Assembly (NCBI GenBank): GCA_903878805.1
Contig: CAIRJF010000003.1
Coordinates: 1 to 63,369 of the forward strand
Direction of reading: 5' to 3'
From: an uncultured Verrucomicrobia subdivision 3 bacterium
Lineage (GTDB): Bacteria > Verrucomicrobiota > Verrucomicrobiia > Limisphaerales > UBA11358
DNA length: 63,369 nucleotides
This document shows, piece by piece, positions 36,262 to 47,832 of this stretch. The notes below the pieces were generated by a model. The model did not search any database, was not told the origin of the DNA, and worked only from the letters and a program-made list of their open reading frames with translations. The stretch's first letter is position 1; each line of letters begins with the position of its first letter. Both the position numbers and the translations under genes were made by a program.

Positions 36262-36942
36262 TTGAAAATTTTTCATTCATACTTTCAAACCGCCGCCTTG
36301 GTGACTTTGGTCGCTGGTGCTTTGTGTGTTTCTGCTCACGGTGCTGGCATTGCTGCGGCGGGCGAACTGCGTTACGACCGCGACATCCGCCCGATTCTTT
36401 CGGACAATTGTTTTCGCTGCCACGGCACAGATGCAAAAAGCCGCAAGGCCAAGCTGCGGCTCGACGTGCGTGAAGTGGCGGTCGAAAAAGAAGCGATCGT
36501 GCCGGGCAAGCCGGACGAGAGTGAAATGATCTACCGCCTCACGACCACCAATGCGGATGATCAAATGCCGCCGTTGGCAATGCACAAAACGGTGACGCCC
36601 GCGCAGATTGACGTGCTGCGCCGATGGATTGCGGCGGGTGCGAAATACGAGCCGCACTGGTCTTATGCGCCGCTGAAGCGGCCGGCGTTGCCGCCAGTTG
36701 CGGACCCGAAGTGGACGCAAGGCGCGATTGACACGTTTATTCTCGCGCGGTTGGAGGATTCAAAAATCGCGCCGTCACCGGCTGCGGACCGGCGCACGTT
36801 GCTGCGGCGGCTGTCGCTGGATTTGACGGGCTTGCCGCCCACGCCGGAAGAAGTCGAAAGTTTTGTAAAAGATAATTCTCCCGACGCTTACGCCAAACAA
36901 GTCGAGCGCTTGCTCGCTTCGCCGCATTGGTGTCGAAGCTGA
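36262..36942 (+). pseudogene. PSD1-type cytochrome, C-terminally truncated
   Basis: 226 codons from a TTG start. A signal-like N-terminus precedes a cytochrome c-like domain with the haem site CFRCH (in RPILSDNCFRCHGTDAKSRKAKLRLD), then the start of the DUF1549 domain (DTFILARLEDSKIAPSPAAD, LTGLPPTPEEVESF). Homology breaks at LLASPHW, position 36930, where intact proteins continue for several hundred residues with DUF1549/DUF1553. The remaining CRS-stop is junk from the junction. So the gene is broken. Confidence 0.88.
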
Positions 36943-37159
36943 CCTCAACTTTCGGCGACGCGGGCCACGGATACGCGCCGTTCAAAACCGCTTCGGCATC
37001 CAGCTCGCCGAAAAGGTGGCGTGGCGTTTGCGCCAGCAACGGGCTGAAATGGGTGGCGAGCAACACGATGGCGTAACAGATATTAGGCCGCAGTTTTTGT
37101 GACCCATCCTGTTTCATGAATTCGAGCTTGAGCCGGTTGTAAAAAGTTGTCCAGTCAAT
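36927..37159 (-). pseudogene. Coding-like fragment opposite the PSD1 break
   Basis: A minus-strand open frame of about 77 codons, bounded by a TAA upstream and by the breakpoint at about 36930 downstream (contains LATHFSPLLAQTPRHLFGEL and NGAYPWPASPKVEVSF). I do not recognise the family. Orientation opposite to PSD1 and the abrupt end at the same place suggest an inversion or deletion joined two unrelated gene pieces. Confidence 0.35.
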
Positions 37160-37173
37160 TTACCCGACAAAAT

Positions 37174-37848
37174 TCAATACTTCAGCGGGCAGAAATCAAT
37201 CGAGCGGATTTCGATGTCGCCGCCTTCGCTTTGGATGCCGATGTAGCCGGAATTAATGGTGCATTCGGTGATTTCATTCACGAACTTGCTGTTCTGAAAC
37301 GACTCGACCTTGCCGTTCACGCAAATCGTTTCCGCCTTGTTCCATTCACCGACGGACACTTCCACTGAATCGCCCTGCAAGGGAACCGGCGTGTTGGCTT
37401 CCTTGCCTTTGTGCTCCTTGCATTCCGCACCGGCCATCACAAACAGATCGCCCTGACGCGTATGTTTGCCCTGCACCTGCACGCATTGCGGCCACACTTT
37501 GTCGCCGGGCTGGATGTGGACGAGGATGCCGGTGTTGTCGGCTTTGGGCGCGACTTTGACGAAGCGCCAGACGACGGTCAGGAAATAATTACTGTAAGTC
37601 TGCGTGGTGCGGAGGTAGCCGGTGGGCGTGCCGGTGCAATGAATGACACCGTTCGTGATGCTCCAGGTTTTCAGCGGGTCAGTGTTGCCTTTCATGCAAA
37701 ACGTCCAGCCGGTGAAATCTTTTTGGTTGAACAGTGCGACGGACATTTCATGCGCGCGCGGCGGCGGATAAGGCAAATCACTGTCTTGCGCCGGACTGGT
37801 TTTAACCAATGCAAGGGCGAGAAAAAAAAATGCCGCAGTAAGTTTCAT
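37174..37848 (-). CDS. Exported DUF1080 (3-keto-disaccharide hydrolase-like) protein
   Basis: 224 aa. The ATG at 37848 begins a signal peptide (AAFFFLALALVKTSPAQ). Concanavalin-like jelly roll: ALFNQKDFTGWTFCM at the start, WSITNGVIHCTGTPTGYLRT, NYFLTVVWRFV, GILVHIQPGD, and NSGYIGIQSEGGDIEIRSI at the end, all typical of DUF1080. Members hydrolyse 3-keto-glycosides or bind glycans. Often paired with Gfo/Idh or PSD1 proteins in this phylum. Confidence 0.92.
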   Translation of the reverse strand: MKLTAAFFFLALALVKTSPAQDSDLPYPPPRAHEMSVALFNQKDFTGWTFCMKGNTDPLKTWSITNGVIHCTGTPTGYLRTTQTYSNYFLTVVWRFVKVAPKADNTGILVHIQPGDKVWPQCVQVQGKHTRQGDLFVMAGAECKEHKGKEANTPVPLQGDSVEVSVGEWNKAETICVNGKVESFQNSKFVNEITECTINSGYIGIQSEGGDIEIRSIDFCPLKY

Positions 37849-37879
37849 GCAGCGAGAATTATCTGGTGGCGGGCGCAAG

Positions 37880-38902
37880 TCAAGTGCGCGGGGAAAGCAG
37901 TTTTTCAACGCGCGCGAGAACCAGTGCTGGCGGAAGGGCGCGTAAACACTCGTCGGTATTCTCGATGGCGCAATCTGATTTCAGACAAGGCGAGCAGGGG
38001 AGGTCGAGGCGCAAAACATTTTCGAGCTGGCCGTAAGGTCCGGTGCGCTCCGGCGCGGTCGGGCCGAACAGCGCGACGAGCGGTTTGCCAAGCGCGGCGG
38101 CGACGTGCATCGGGCCGGTGTCGTTCGTGACCATCAAATCGCAGAGGCGCACCCACTCGATCATCTCGAGCAGCGAGGTCGCGCCGCAGAGGTTCAAAAC
38201 TTTTTCCGGCGCGGCTTGCGAAATTATTTCGCCAAACGGTTGATCGCCTTTATCACCGAGAATGGCGAAGCGTGCAGTTGGAAATTTTTCTGCGAGCGAG
38301 TGAACGAGTTCCGCAAAAAATTTCGCGGGCCAGCGTTTGTTTTTCCAGCGCGCGCCGGGCTGGAGCGCAATCCAGGTTGCGCCGTCAATTTTCCATTTTG
38401 ATTTTACAGCGGCGGAAATTGCCGGTCGTTCGGGTAGCCAATTAAAATTTTTATGAACGGGCACGCCAAGTGGCGGCAGCACGGACAAATACCAATCTAC
38501 GGCGTGCGTGTGAAACGTTTTGCGCGGCGCGGCGAGGTCGTAAAAACCGCGTGCGCCTTCACGGACTTCATCGAGGCCGGCGAGAAATTTTCCACGCGCG
38601 AGCCACGCGAACGCTCCGCTGCGCGCGAGGCATTGCAAATCAATTACCAGATCAAAATGCTGTTCGCGCAGCCAGCGGATGCTGCGGAGCATTTCCGGCC
38701 AGTGTTGAGGTTTCGCCCAACGTTTACGCTCGAATCGAACGATTCCGGTTAAATTGGGGTCGCCTTCAATCAGTGGCGCGAGCGCGGAATCAATCCACCA
38801 GAAAATTTCCGAATCAGGATAGTGCAGCTTAAGCAAACGCAGCACGGGCAACGCTTGAATCACGTCGCCGAGCGAGCTGGGTTTGAGAATTAAAATCTTC
38901 AA
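37880..38902 (-). CDS. ADP-heptose:LPS heptosyltransferase-like (GT9)
   Basis: 340 aa, GT-B fold, inner-leaflet enzyme that adds heptose to the LPS core. MKILILKPSSLGDVIQALP at the N-terminus, QPGARWKNKRWP with the catalytic-region motif, TNDTGPMHVAAALGKPLVALFGPT for ADP-heptose binding. A Cys-rich end (LPCSPCLKSDCAIENTDECL) is also common in GT9 proteins. RfaF versus RfaC cannot be decided. Supports an LPS-bearing outer membrane. Confidence 0.93.
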   Translation of the reverse strand: MKILILKPSSLGDVIQALPVLRLLKLHYPDSEIFWWIDSALAPLIEGDPNLTGIVRFERKRWAKPQHWPEMLRSIRWLREQHFDLVIDLQCLARSGAFAWLARGKFLAGLDEVREGARGFYDLAAPRKTFHTHAVDWYLSVLPPLGVPVHKNFNWLPERPAISAAVKSKWKIDGATWIALQPGARWKNKRWPAKFFAELVHSLAEKFPTARFAILGDKGDQPFGEIISQAAPEKVLNLCGATSLLEMIEWVRLCDLMVTNDTGPMHVAAALGKPLVALFGPTAPERTGPYGQLENVLRLDLPCSPCLKSDCAIENTDECLRALPPALVLARVEKLLSPRT

Positions 38903-38910
38903 AAGTATTT

Positions 38911-38940
38911 AACCACGGATGGACACAGATAAACACAGAT
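38911..38940. repeat. Dispersed ACCACGGATGGACACAGAT-type intergenic repeat
   Basis: The string AACCACGGATGGACACAGAT followed by a second ACACAGAT resembles a widespread intergenic repeat in bacteria of this group. Only one copy is in the window, so this rests on memory of the motif. Confidence 0.3.
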
Positions 38941-39002
38941 TGGAAAATTTCAGTTCGCCGCAAAAATGCCGAAGTGTTTTTCTGACTGGCGACGGCGAAC
39001 TT

Positions 39003-39725
39003 TTACCTTCCATACGCGAGCCGTTCAGCGAGCCGTTCCGGCAAACCGGCGGCGAGGATTTTAGCCTGCGCGGCGGCGATGTCGTAGTCGAGGCGGCGGA
39101 GTTCGATGGTCTGCGCATCCATGTCGTAGATGACGTAGGCGGATTTGGGATTGTTGTCACGCGGCTGGCCGACGGCGCCAACGTTGATGAAATATTTTTT
39201 GGACGAATCCACTTTGAACTTGGAATACGTTCCGCCGCGCACGACGGTGTCGCGCATGAAGGCGACGGGGACATGCGTGTGACCGAAGAAACACATCTGG
39301 GTGTTTTGATACGGAAAACTGGCGGCGGCGGCGAGCTTGTCGAAGACGTAGCCCCAGCGTTCGGGCGCGTCAAGCGTGGCGTGAACCATGGTGAAGTTGG
39401 CAGCCATGCGGGAATATTTCAAATCGCGCAGCCATTTCTTATCATCATCAGAAAGTTGATTGCGCGTCCAGTGAACGGCTTCGGCGGCGTGGGGGTTGAA
39501 ACCGTCGAGGGGATTGTCGGTGGAGCAATATTCGTCGTGATTGCCTTTGACCACGGGGATGTTCATGTCGCGGACAATCTTGAGGCATTCGCTGGGGTTC
39601 GCGTTGTAGCCGACGACGTCGCCGAGACAGACGACGTGCGTGGCGTTTTGCGCCTTGATGTCTTCCAGCACAACTTGAAAAGCTTCCAAGTTGCCGTGGA
39701 TATCTGCGATGATGGCGTATTTCAT
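39003..39725 (-). CDS. YfcE/MJ0936-like metallophosphoesterase
   Basis: 240 aa. Calcineurin-like metal ligands in order: IADIHGN, CLGDVVGYN, VKGNHDEY, and FGHTHVP. The family covers phosphodiesterases and nucleotidases; the substrate is unknown. 3 bp behind the acylphosphatase gene on the same strand, so translated from one message. Confidence 0.92.
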   Translation of the reverse strand: MKYAIIADIHGNLEAFQVVLEDIKAQNATHVVCLGDVVGYNANPSECLKIVRDMNIPVVKGNHDEYCSTDNPLDGFNPHAAEAVHWTRNQLSDDDKKWLRDLKYSRMAANFTMVHATLDAPERWGYVFDKLAAAASFPYQNTQMCFFGHTHVPVAFMRDTVVRGGTYSKFKVDSSKKYFINVGAVGQPRDNNPKSAYVIYDMDAQTIELRRLDYDIAAAQAKILAAGLPERLAERLAYGR

Positions 39726-39728
39726 TTC

Positions 39729-39992
39729 CTAGCGAGCTATTTCAAATCCCCGAAATTCATTTTTTGCGTCCGCCCAAATTACCTGCTCGTCGCGGATAAA
39801 TCCAGCAAGACCTGCATCGGGCAGCGCGGCGTGAAACGCTTCGAGTTCCGCGCGCGCACCTTCGGCGACGAGTTCAACGCGGCCGTCCGGCAAATTTCTC
39901 ACCGCGCCGGTGATTTGGAAACCGGCGGCGACGGTCTTGGCGGTGTAGCGGAAACCCACGCCCTGCACGCGACCGGAAAATAAAACGGTCAT
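39729..39992 (-). CDS. acyP: Acylphosphatase
   Basis: 87 aa from the ATG at 39992 (MTVLFSGRVQGVGFRY); an ATG 12 codons upstream is possible. The phosphate loop is SGRVQGVGFR with catalytic Arg, and the catalytic Asn is in GAVRNLPDGRVEL. Hydrolyses acyl phosphates. Overlap-like spacing (3 bp) with the metallophosphoesterase. Confidence 0.93.
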   Translation of the reverse strand: MTVLFSGRVQGVGFRYTAKTVAAGFQITGAVRNLPDGRVELVAEGARAELEAFHAALPDAGLAGFIRDEQVIWADAKNEFRGFEIAR

Positions 39993-40191
39993 CCGGTGAC
40001 GCGTAGAGTTCTGAACCGGCGGCGGCATGGCGGGATGAAGCCAAAGCCGCGCGCGCGATGCAAGTTTTTTGGCGGTGCGCGCAAAGATTTTTCTTTTTGG
40101 TTTGACCGGGCGACGGAATTGACGTAATCACAATGCGCTGCCACGCAATAATTTTGCACCCCGGATTTTTGTGGAGGCGGTTGTGTAACCA

Positions 40192-42048
40192 ATGCTGAAC
40201 ACCAAGTCATTTTTGACCGTTGATTTCGGAGCCGGCAGCCTGAAGCTCGCCGAGTTTGAAATCGACGAGGCGGGCGGCTTGCGGCTGAAAAATTTCGCCA
40301 TCAAGCCGCTGGGGCTGGAAGGCTCGCAGGAGGCCACGCGCGAAAAAATCATTTTGCAGACGCTCCAGCAGGTGCTGGCGGAAAAAGCTTTCAAGGCGAA
40401 AAGCGTCAATGTCTGCGCGCCGGGCTTCCAAGTCTTCTCCAAATTTGTCAAACTGCCGCCGGTGGATGCGGCCAAGGTCGGCCAGATCATCCAATACGAG
40501 GCGCAGCAGAACGTGCCGTTCCCGTTGAGCGAAGTCGTGTGGGATTATCAAATCCTCGGCTCCGCCGCGAGTGGCGAGTTGGAAGTATTACTGGTCGCGA
40601 TCAAGTCGGATATTGTGGAGGGACTTTTCCGCGTGTCGGCGGGGGCGAAGTTGAAACTAAATTTGTGCGATGCTTCGCCGGCGGCGCTGTGCAATGCCTT
40701 CCGCTATAATTATCCCGACCTCGAAGATTGCACGATGCTTTTGGACATCGGTGCGAAGACGAGCAATTTGTTGTTTTTTGAAAAGGGCAAAGTTTTTTCG
40801 CGCAGCATCAATCTGGGCGCAAACATCATCACGCAGGATTTTGCGAACGAGGCGAAACTAAAATTTGAAGACGCGGAAAAACTCAAGATTGCCGAGGGTT
40901 TTGTGAGCCTTGGCGGCGCGTATGAAGAGCCGGAGAACGTGAACCAGGCGGCGATTTCCAAGATTGCGCGCCAGTTCATGACCAAGCTGCATATTCAGGT
41001 CAACCAGACGATGCAGTTTTATCGCGGGCAACAGGGCGGCACGGCGCCGCAGCGGTTATTTTTGTCTGGCGGCGCAAGCATCATGCCTTACACGGCGCAG
41101 TTTTTTGCGGAAAAACTGAACGTGCCGGTGGAATATTTTAATCCGTTCCGCAACGTGCAGATTGACCCCTCGGTGAATTTGGAAGAACTGTCGCCGGTCG
41201 CGCACGGCATGGGCGAGGTGGTGGGTCTGGGTTTGCGGAATCTGGCGAACTGCCCGGTGGAGATGAATTTGATGCCGGACAGCACGCTGCGCTGGCAGGC
41301 GTTGAACCAAAAGAAACCGTATTTTGTGGCGACCGTGATTAGCCTCGTGCTGGTCGCGTTCGGCGTCGGGTTTTTGTTCCAGAAACTCGCCGTCAACAAG
41401 GAGGCGGAAATCGCGCTGCTCGATCCCAAAGTTTCCGAATTAAACGCCAAGATGGACCGATTCAGCTCGGCCTACAAAAAGCTTCAGAAGGCGCAGACTG
41501 ATGCCGCGCAGGTCACGGGCTGGATGCAGCAGCGTTATTATTGGGCCGATTTCATGGCGGATATGCGCAATGCGCTGATCCGTTCGGAAACTGACATCAA
41601 GAAAAAATTGTCCGCCCAAAAATCTGGCGTGGATGTGGGCGTCTGGATTGAGCAAATGATTTCCGCCTCCGGTGCCGCAACAGCTGTTTCAGCCAATCCA
41701 GCAATGCCGTTGCCGGGCATGGTCATGCCGGGCGGTATGCCACCCGGTATGCCGCCGGGGATGCCGGGCGGAATACCGCCGACAACGCCGCCGACCGGCG
41801 ATGCGACCCAATCTGGTGCGGCCAATACCAATAGTGTCATCACGCTCGTTTGCCGCGCGGTGAACCTGACCAGTCTTGATCCCTCGGCCAACAGCGAAAT
41901 TGCGTATGCGGTGGAAGGCGAAATCAAAAGTTCGCCGCTGGTTGACCCCAAGGCCACTCAGTTGACCGGGCAAATCACGCCGGACGACTCCAACGGCACG
42001 TTCACCTTCACGGTGAATGTCACGCCAATCAACCCGCTGAATTTTTGA
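40192..42048 (+). CDS. PilM-PilN fusion, type IV pilus-like assembly protein (Amuc_1101-like)
   Basis: 618 aa. Residues 1-355 are the PilM actin-like ATPase (TVDFGAGSLKLAEF, QYEAQQNVPFPLSEVVWDYQ, LDIGAKTSNLLFF, LFLSGGASIMPYT). NCPVEMNLMPDS then matches the PilN INLLP start, followed by a membrane helix (about 373-398) and a coiled coil (about 400-440). A Pro/Gly/Met-rich linker (MPPGMPPGMPGG) leads to a small C-terminal domain. In E. coli-type systems PilM and PilN are separate and bind through this same N-terminal peptide, so fusion is reasonable. First gene of a four- or five-gene run with 1-bp gaps. Confidence 0.88.
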   Translation: MLNTKSFLTVDFGAGSLKLAEFEIDEAGGLRLKNFAIKPLGLEGSQEATREKIILQTLQQVLAEKAFKAKSVNVCAPGFQVFSKFVKLPPVDAAKVGQIIQYEAQQNVPFPLSEVVWDYQILGSAASGELEVLLVAIKSDIVEGLFRVSAGAKLKLNLCDASPAALCNAFRYNYPDLEDCTMLLDIGAKTSNLLFFEKGKVFSRSINLGANIITQDFANEAKLKFEDAEKLKIAEGFVSLGGAYEEPENVNQAAISKIARQFMTKLHIQVNQTMQFYRGQQGGTAPQRLFLSGGASIMPYTAQFFAEKLNVPVEYFNPFRNVQIDPSVNLEELSPVAHGMGEVVGLGLRNLANCPVEMNLMPDSTLRWQALNQKKPYFVATVISLVLVAFGVGFLFQKLAVNKEAEIALLDPKVSELNAKMDRFSSAYKKLQKAQTDAAQVTGWMQQRYYWADFMADMRNALIRSETDIKKKLSAQKSGVDVGVWIEQMISASGAATAVSANPAMPLPGMVMPGGMPPGMPPGMPGGIPPTTPPTGDATQSGAANTNSVITLVCRAVNLTSLDPSANSEIAYAVEGEIKSSPLVDPKATQLTGQITPDDSNGTFTFTVNVTPINPLNF

Positions 42049-42049
42049 T

Positions 42050-43012
42050 ATGGCCTGGATCAAGCGAAATTTGTTTTTTGTGATTGGCGGCATCGTGACC
42101 CTAGCCTTGCTGGGCGCGGGCGGCTTTTACATCTATCAGGGTTTGAATCGTAACTCGGAGGCGACGGACAAACTCAATGAGATTTATGGCACGCTGAAAA
42201 GCCTGCAGCAGCAGCAGCCTTCGCCCGGCAATGAAAAAACTGACAACACTCGCATTGCCAAAGACCAGACGCAGCAGATCACATCATGGATTAAATCCGC
42301 CGGCAAGTATTTCCAGCCCATCCCATCCATCCCGGCGGGTAACGTGACGAGCGAAGCTTTTGCCAGCGCGCTGCGCCGCACGGTGGACGCCTTGCAGCAC
42401 GAGGCGGAGAGCGCCGGTGTGACCCTGCCGCCGAAGTATAATTTCTCCTTTTCCGCCCAGCAGCCGCTGATGAAATTTGCGGACGGCAGCCTTGGGCTGC
42501 TGGCGGCGCAACTGGGCGAGGTCAAGGCCATCGCGGAAATTATTTTTTCCGCGCGCGTCAACGCCTTGGACAGCATCCAGCGCGTGCGCGTCTCCGACGA
42601 CGACGCGGCAGGTTCGCAGGGTGATTACATTGACGAACATTCCACCACGAACAATCTCGCGGTCATCACGCCCTATGTGGTCACATTCCGCTGTTTTACG
42701 CCGGAGTTGTCGCGTGTGATCAGCACGTTTGCCACCTCGTCAAATACGTTTCTAATCAAGTCCATCAATGTTCAACCCGCCGGCGCAGCTTCGGCGTCGC
42801 CGACGCAAACTGCGCCGCTGCCCGGAGCCATGTTGCCACCGGGAGGCATACCGGGACGAATGCTGGGTGAATTTGGCATGGTTCCGCCGGCCACACAGAC
42901 GCCCGTAACATCGTCTGCGACGGATAAGGGCGGGCTGCAGACGTTGTTGAAGGAGCAGTTGCTCCGCGTCACTATTGAAGTGGGGCTCGTGAAACTTTTG
43001 CCGAACAGCTAA
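42050..43012 (+). CDS. Amuc_1100-like pilus operon protein (PilO-like)
   Basis: 320 aa. One N-terminal membrane helix (NLFFVIGGIVTLALLGAGGFYIY), then a coiled-coil-like stretch (about 35-60), then a double ferredoxin-like periplasmic domain, with a Pro/Ala-rich insert near residues 245-280. Length and layout match Amuc_1100 of Akkermansia and, functionally, PilO. It would form the periplasmic alignment ring with PilN and bridge to the secretin. 1 bp after the PilM-PilN gene. Confidence 0.82.
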   Translation: MAWIKRNLFFVIGGIVTLALLGAGGFYIYQGLNRNSEATDKLNEIYGTLKSLQQQQPSPGNEKTDNTRIAKDQTQQITSWIKSAGKYFQPIPSIPAGNVTSEAFASALRRTVDALQHEAESAGVTLPPKYNFSFSAQQPLMKFADGSLGLLAAQLGEVKAIAEIIFSARVNALDSIQRVRVSDDDAAGSQGDYIDEHSTTNNLAVITPYVVTFRCFTPELSRVISTFATSSNTFLIKSINVQPAGAASASPTQTAPLPGAMLPPGGIPGRMLGEFGMVPPATQTPVTSSATDKGGLQTLLKEQLLRVTIEVGLVKLLPNS

Positions 43013-43013
43013 A

Positions 43014-43799
43014 ATGCAATTTTTCAAGAAACATTACGAAAAGATTTTGCTGAGCATCGTGCTGGCGGGTCTGATTGGCGTGCTGGTGTTCATGCTGTTT
43101 TACATCGCGGCGGACAAGCAGGCGATGGAAGATAACGCCAACGGTCTCATCAATCCCGCGGCGCATGCGCTGCCCGATTTGGATCTGACCACCAACACGG
43201 CGGCGGTCACGCGCCTGGAATCGCCGCTGCAACTGGATTTGGAAACCAGCAACAAGGTGTTTAACCCGTTTGAATGGCAGAAGACTTTGGATGGAAGAAT
43301 GGTTGAAAAAGCCAGCAGCATTGGTCCGCAGGTGGTTGTGGTGACCAACATCACGCCGCTGTATCTCGTGCTGACGCTGGATGCGGTGGTGACCAACGAA
43401 CTGGGAGCCCGCTATGTGATTGGCGTGGAAAAGCAGTCGGCAACGACGGCAGCCAAGAAGCGCAAGCAGCAGCGCTACGTTTCCGTGGGGGATAAAAACG
43501 ACACGTTTGGGCTGCTCTCGGTGAACGGTGTGCCGGAAAACCCCGACGCGCTGGTGATAAAAATTTTAGATTCCGGCGAAACCGTTACGCTGACGCACGG
43601 CACACCGTTCCGCCGCGTGGATGACTACGCCGTTGATTTTCGTTACGACCCCGAGAAGAAAACTTTTCGCGGCCGGCGCACCGGCGACAAGGTTTCGTTT
43701 GGCGGTGCTGATTATGTGGTATTTGCAGTCAGTCAGGACGAGCTGACGCTGGATGACCAGTCGAACGGAAAGAAAATCACTTTGCCATTTGCACCTTGA
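43014..43799 (+). CDS. Amuc_1099-like pilus operon protein
   Basis: 261 aa. N-terminal membrane helix (ILLSIVLAGLIGVLVFMLFYI), then a periplasmic domain with two beta-rich parts (LYLVLTLDAVVTNELGARYVIGVEK; YVSVGDKNDTF with VSFGGADYVVFAVSQDE). By position it takes the place of PilP, a link between inner-membrane ring and secretin, but sequence similarity to PilP is not obvious. 1 bp behind the Amuc_1100-like gene. Confidence 0.75.
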   Translation: MQFFKKHYEKILLSIVLAGLIGVLVFMLFYIAADKQAMEDNANGLINPAAHALPDLDLTTNTAAVTRLESPLQLDLETSNKVFNPFEWQKTLDGRMVEKASSIGPQVVVVTNITPLYLVLTLDAVVTNELGARYVIGVEKQSATTAAKKRKQQRYVSVGDKNDTFGLLSVNGVPENPDALVIKILDSGETVTLTHGTPFRRVDDYAVDFRYDPEKKTFRGRRTGDKVSFGGADYVVFAVSQDELTLDDQSNGKKITLPFAP

Positions 43800-43858
43800 G
43801 TTTCAGAATTGCAAATCCCATAATCCAAAGCGCCACCTCGAAGAACTTTTTAATTGTC

Positions 43859-46171
<2,313 letters not shown>

Positions 46172-46194
46172 TCTAACCAGCGAAAGGCCAAAAG

Positions 46195-46848
46195 ATGAAA
46201 AATTTATTAGCAAACACTGGCATAAAACTGGCGCTTACAGCGCTGATGCTGGCCGCGCAATTTGTCGGTGCGCAGAACGTAAACAACCAGGCTGGCACCT
46301 CGGCCATCACCTACACCACGCAGCCGGTGGAAACCGGGCCGATCCTGGACGTCGTCCCCTACGTTCTCGCGGACGGCTACACCATCAACATGGCGTTGAT
46401 TCCATCCGTTACTGTGTTTGACGGCTATCAACCCACGCCGAATATTGGTAGTGTCAATGCCAGTGCGACGGCCAATTATGTCCAACTTCCCGTCGTGCTG
46501 CCGGCCTTCACCATCCGTCAGGTTGTCACTACTGTGAACGTGTGGGACAACCAGACTGTCGTCATCGGCGGATTGATTTCCTCGGACGTGCAGTCTTCCA
46601 AGCAGCAAATTCCCGTCATCGGCGACCTGCCGATGATTGGCAAACTGTTCCAAAGCCAAAGCAAGATTACGACCAAGAAAAACCTGATGATTTTTGTCAC
46701 CGCCACGATTGTTGACCCGGCGGGCAACCGCGTGCACTCGGACGACGACCTGCCGTTTGCGCAGACCTCGATTCCGGCGCAGCCGCCCGGCGCGAGCAAG
46801 ATGACCGAATCCGTCAAGCAGATTCCACCGCCCGTGGTCAAACAGTGA
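46195..46848 (+). CDS. Secretin, C-terminal barrel part as a separate exported protein
   Basis: 217 aa. GAAAGG lies upstream and a convincing signal peptide starts the protein (LALTALMLAAQFVGAQ). It continues the secretin: ETGPILDVVPYVLADGYTIN, LPAFTIRQVVTTVNVWDNQTVVIGGLI, QQIPVIGDLPMIGKLFQS, KKNLMIFVTATIVDPAGN, the last being the secretin signature of outer-membrane ring proteins. The preceding half ends 23 bp upstream. Its stop overlaps the exonuclease start (GTGA). Confidence 0.88.
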   Translation: MKNLLANTGIKLALTALMLAAQFVGAQNVNNQAGTSAITYTTQPVETGPILDVVPYVLADGYTINMALIPSVTVFDGYQPTPNIGSVNASATANYVQLPVVLPAFTIRQVVTTVNVWDNQTVVIGGLISSDVQSSKQQIPVIGDLPMIGKLFQSQSKITTKKNLMIFVTATIVDPAGNRVHSDDDLPFAQTSIPAQPPGASKMTESVKQIPPPVVKQ

Positions 46849-47720
46849 GCCGACTGCTGATTGTTGACGGACACGCTTATGCCTACCGGGCATTCCACGC
46901 AATCCGCGAATTGCGTTCACCCGGTGGCCAGCCGACGAATGCCATTTTTGGCTTCGTCAAAATGTTGGAGAAAATGCGGCAGGCCGTGCAGCCGACGCAT
47001 TTGATTGTGGTTTGGGATGGCGGCTTGAGCGCCGAACGGCTGGCCGCGCTGCCGGATTACAAGGCGCAACGGCCGGAAATGCCGGCGGATTTGCGGCCGC
47101 AGTTGGACGAGATTGAAAGTTTTTTGGCGGCGGCGGAAATCGCCAGCCAGCGCGCGGACGGCGTTGAGGCCGATGATTACATCGCCACGCTGGCGCGGCG
47201 GGCGGCGGAAGGTTGGAATGTGGTGATTGCCAGTTCCGACAAAGATTTTATGCAGTTGGTCTCGACGCGGATCGGATTGTTAAACCCGAACGACAAGACC
47301 GGGACGATTTGGGGTCGCGAGCAGGTGTTCGCCAAAACCGGCGTGGAGCCGGAGCAGGTGGCCGACTGGCTCGCGCTCATGGGCGACGCGGTGGATAACA
47401 TCCCCGGCGTGCCGGGCGTGGGGCCGAAGACCGCCGCCGAATTGCTGAAACAATTCGGCTCGGTGGAAAATTTGCTGGCGCGGCTGGATGAAGTGAAATC
47501 GGAAAAATTGCAGCAATCATTGCGCGACGCGACGGCGGCGGTGGTGCGCAACCAGAAGCTGGTGCGGCTGCCGGCAGTGCCATGCGAGTTTGTGCCGGAA
47601 AAACTGGCGATTCGGCCGGGCGACCGCGAAACATTGCGCCGGTTATATGCCGGTTGGGGTTTCAAGGGAATGCTCGCGGCGCTGGGCGAGCCGGGTGTGA
47701 AACAGGCGGAACTGATTTGA
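46845..47720 (+). CDS. PolA-type 5'-3' exonuclease (FEN family)
   Basis: 291 aa stand-alone 5' nuclease that removes RNA primers and flaps. LLIVDGHAYAYRAFHAI holds the first metal Asp, KAQRPEMP follows, then GVEADDYIATLA, IASSDKDFMQLV and the helix-hairpin-helix DNVPGV-like DNIPGVPGVGPKTAAELL. It lacks the polymerase and 3'-5' domains. The GTG start overlaps the secretin stop (GTGA), so it lies in the same transcription unit, although its function is unrelated. Confidence 0.93.
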   Translation: MSRLLIVDGHAYAYRAFHAIRELRSPGGQPTNAIFGFVKMLEKMRQAVQPTHLIVVWDGGLSAERLAALPDYKAQRPEMPADLRPQLDEIESFLAAAEIASQRADGVEADDYIATLARRAAEGWNVVIASSDKDFMQLVSTRIGLLNPNDKTGTIWGREQVFAKTGVEPEQVADWLALMGDAVDNIPGVPGVGPKTAAELLKQFGSVENLLARLDEVKSEKLQQSLRDATAAVVRNQKLVRLPAVPCEFVPEKLAIRPGDRETLRRLYAGWGFKGMLAALGEPGVKQAELI

Positions 47721-47832
47721 ATTGAAAATGAATTTGCACAGTTGGATCAACCAGATGGCCGGTGTGATGAAACGCGCGGCGGGAATTTTTAGACAAACCC
47801 GCCGAGGTGGACTATTTTCATCGACTCTCACG

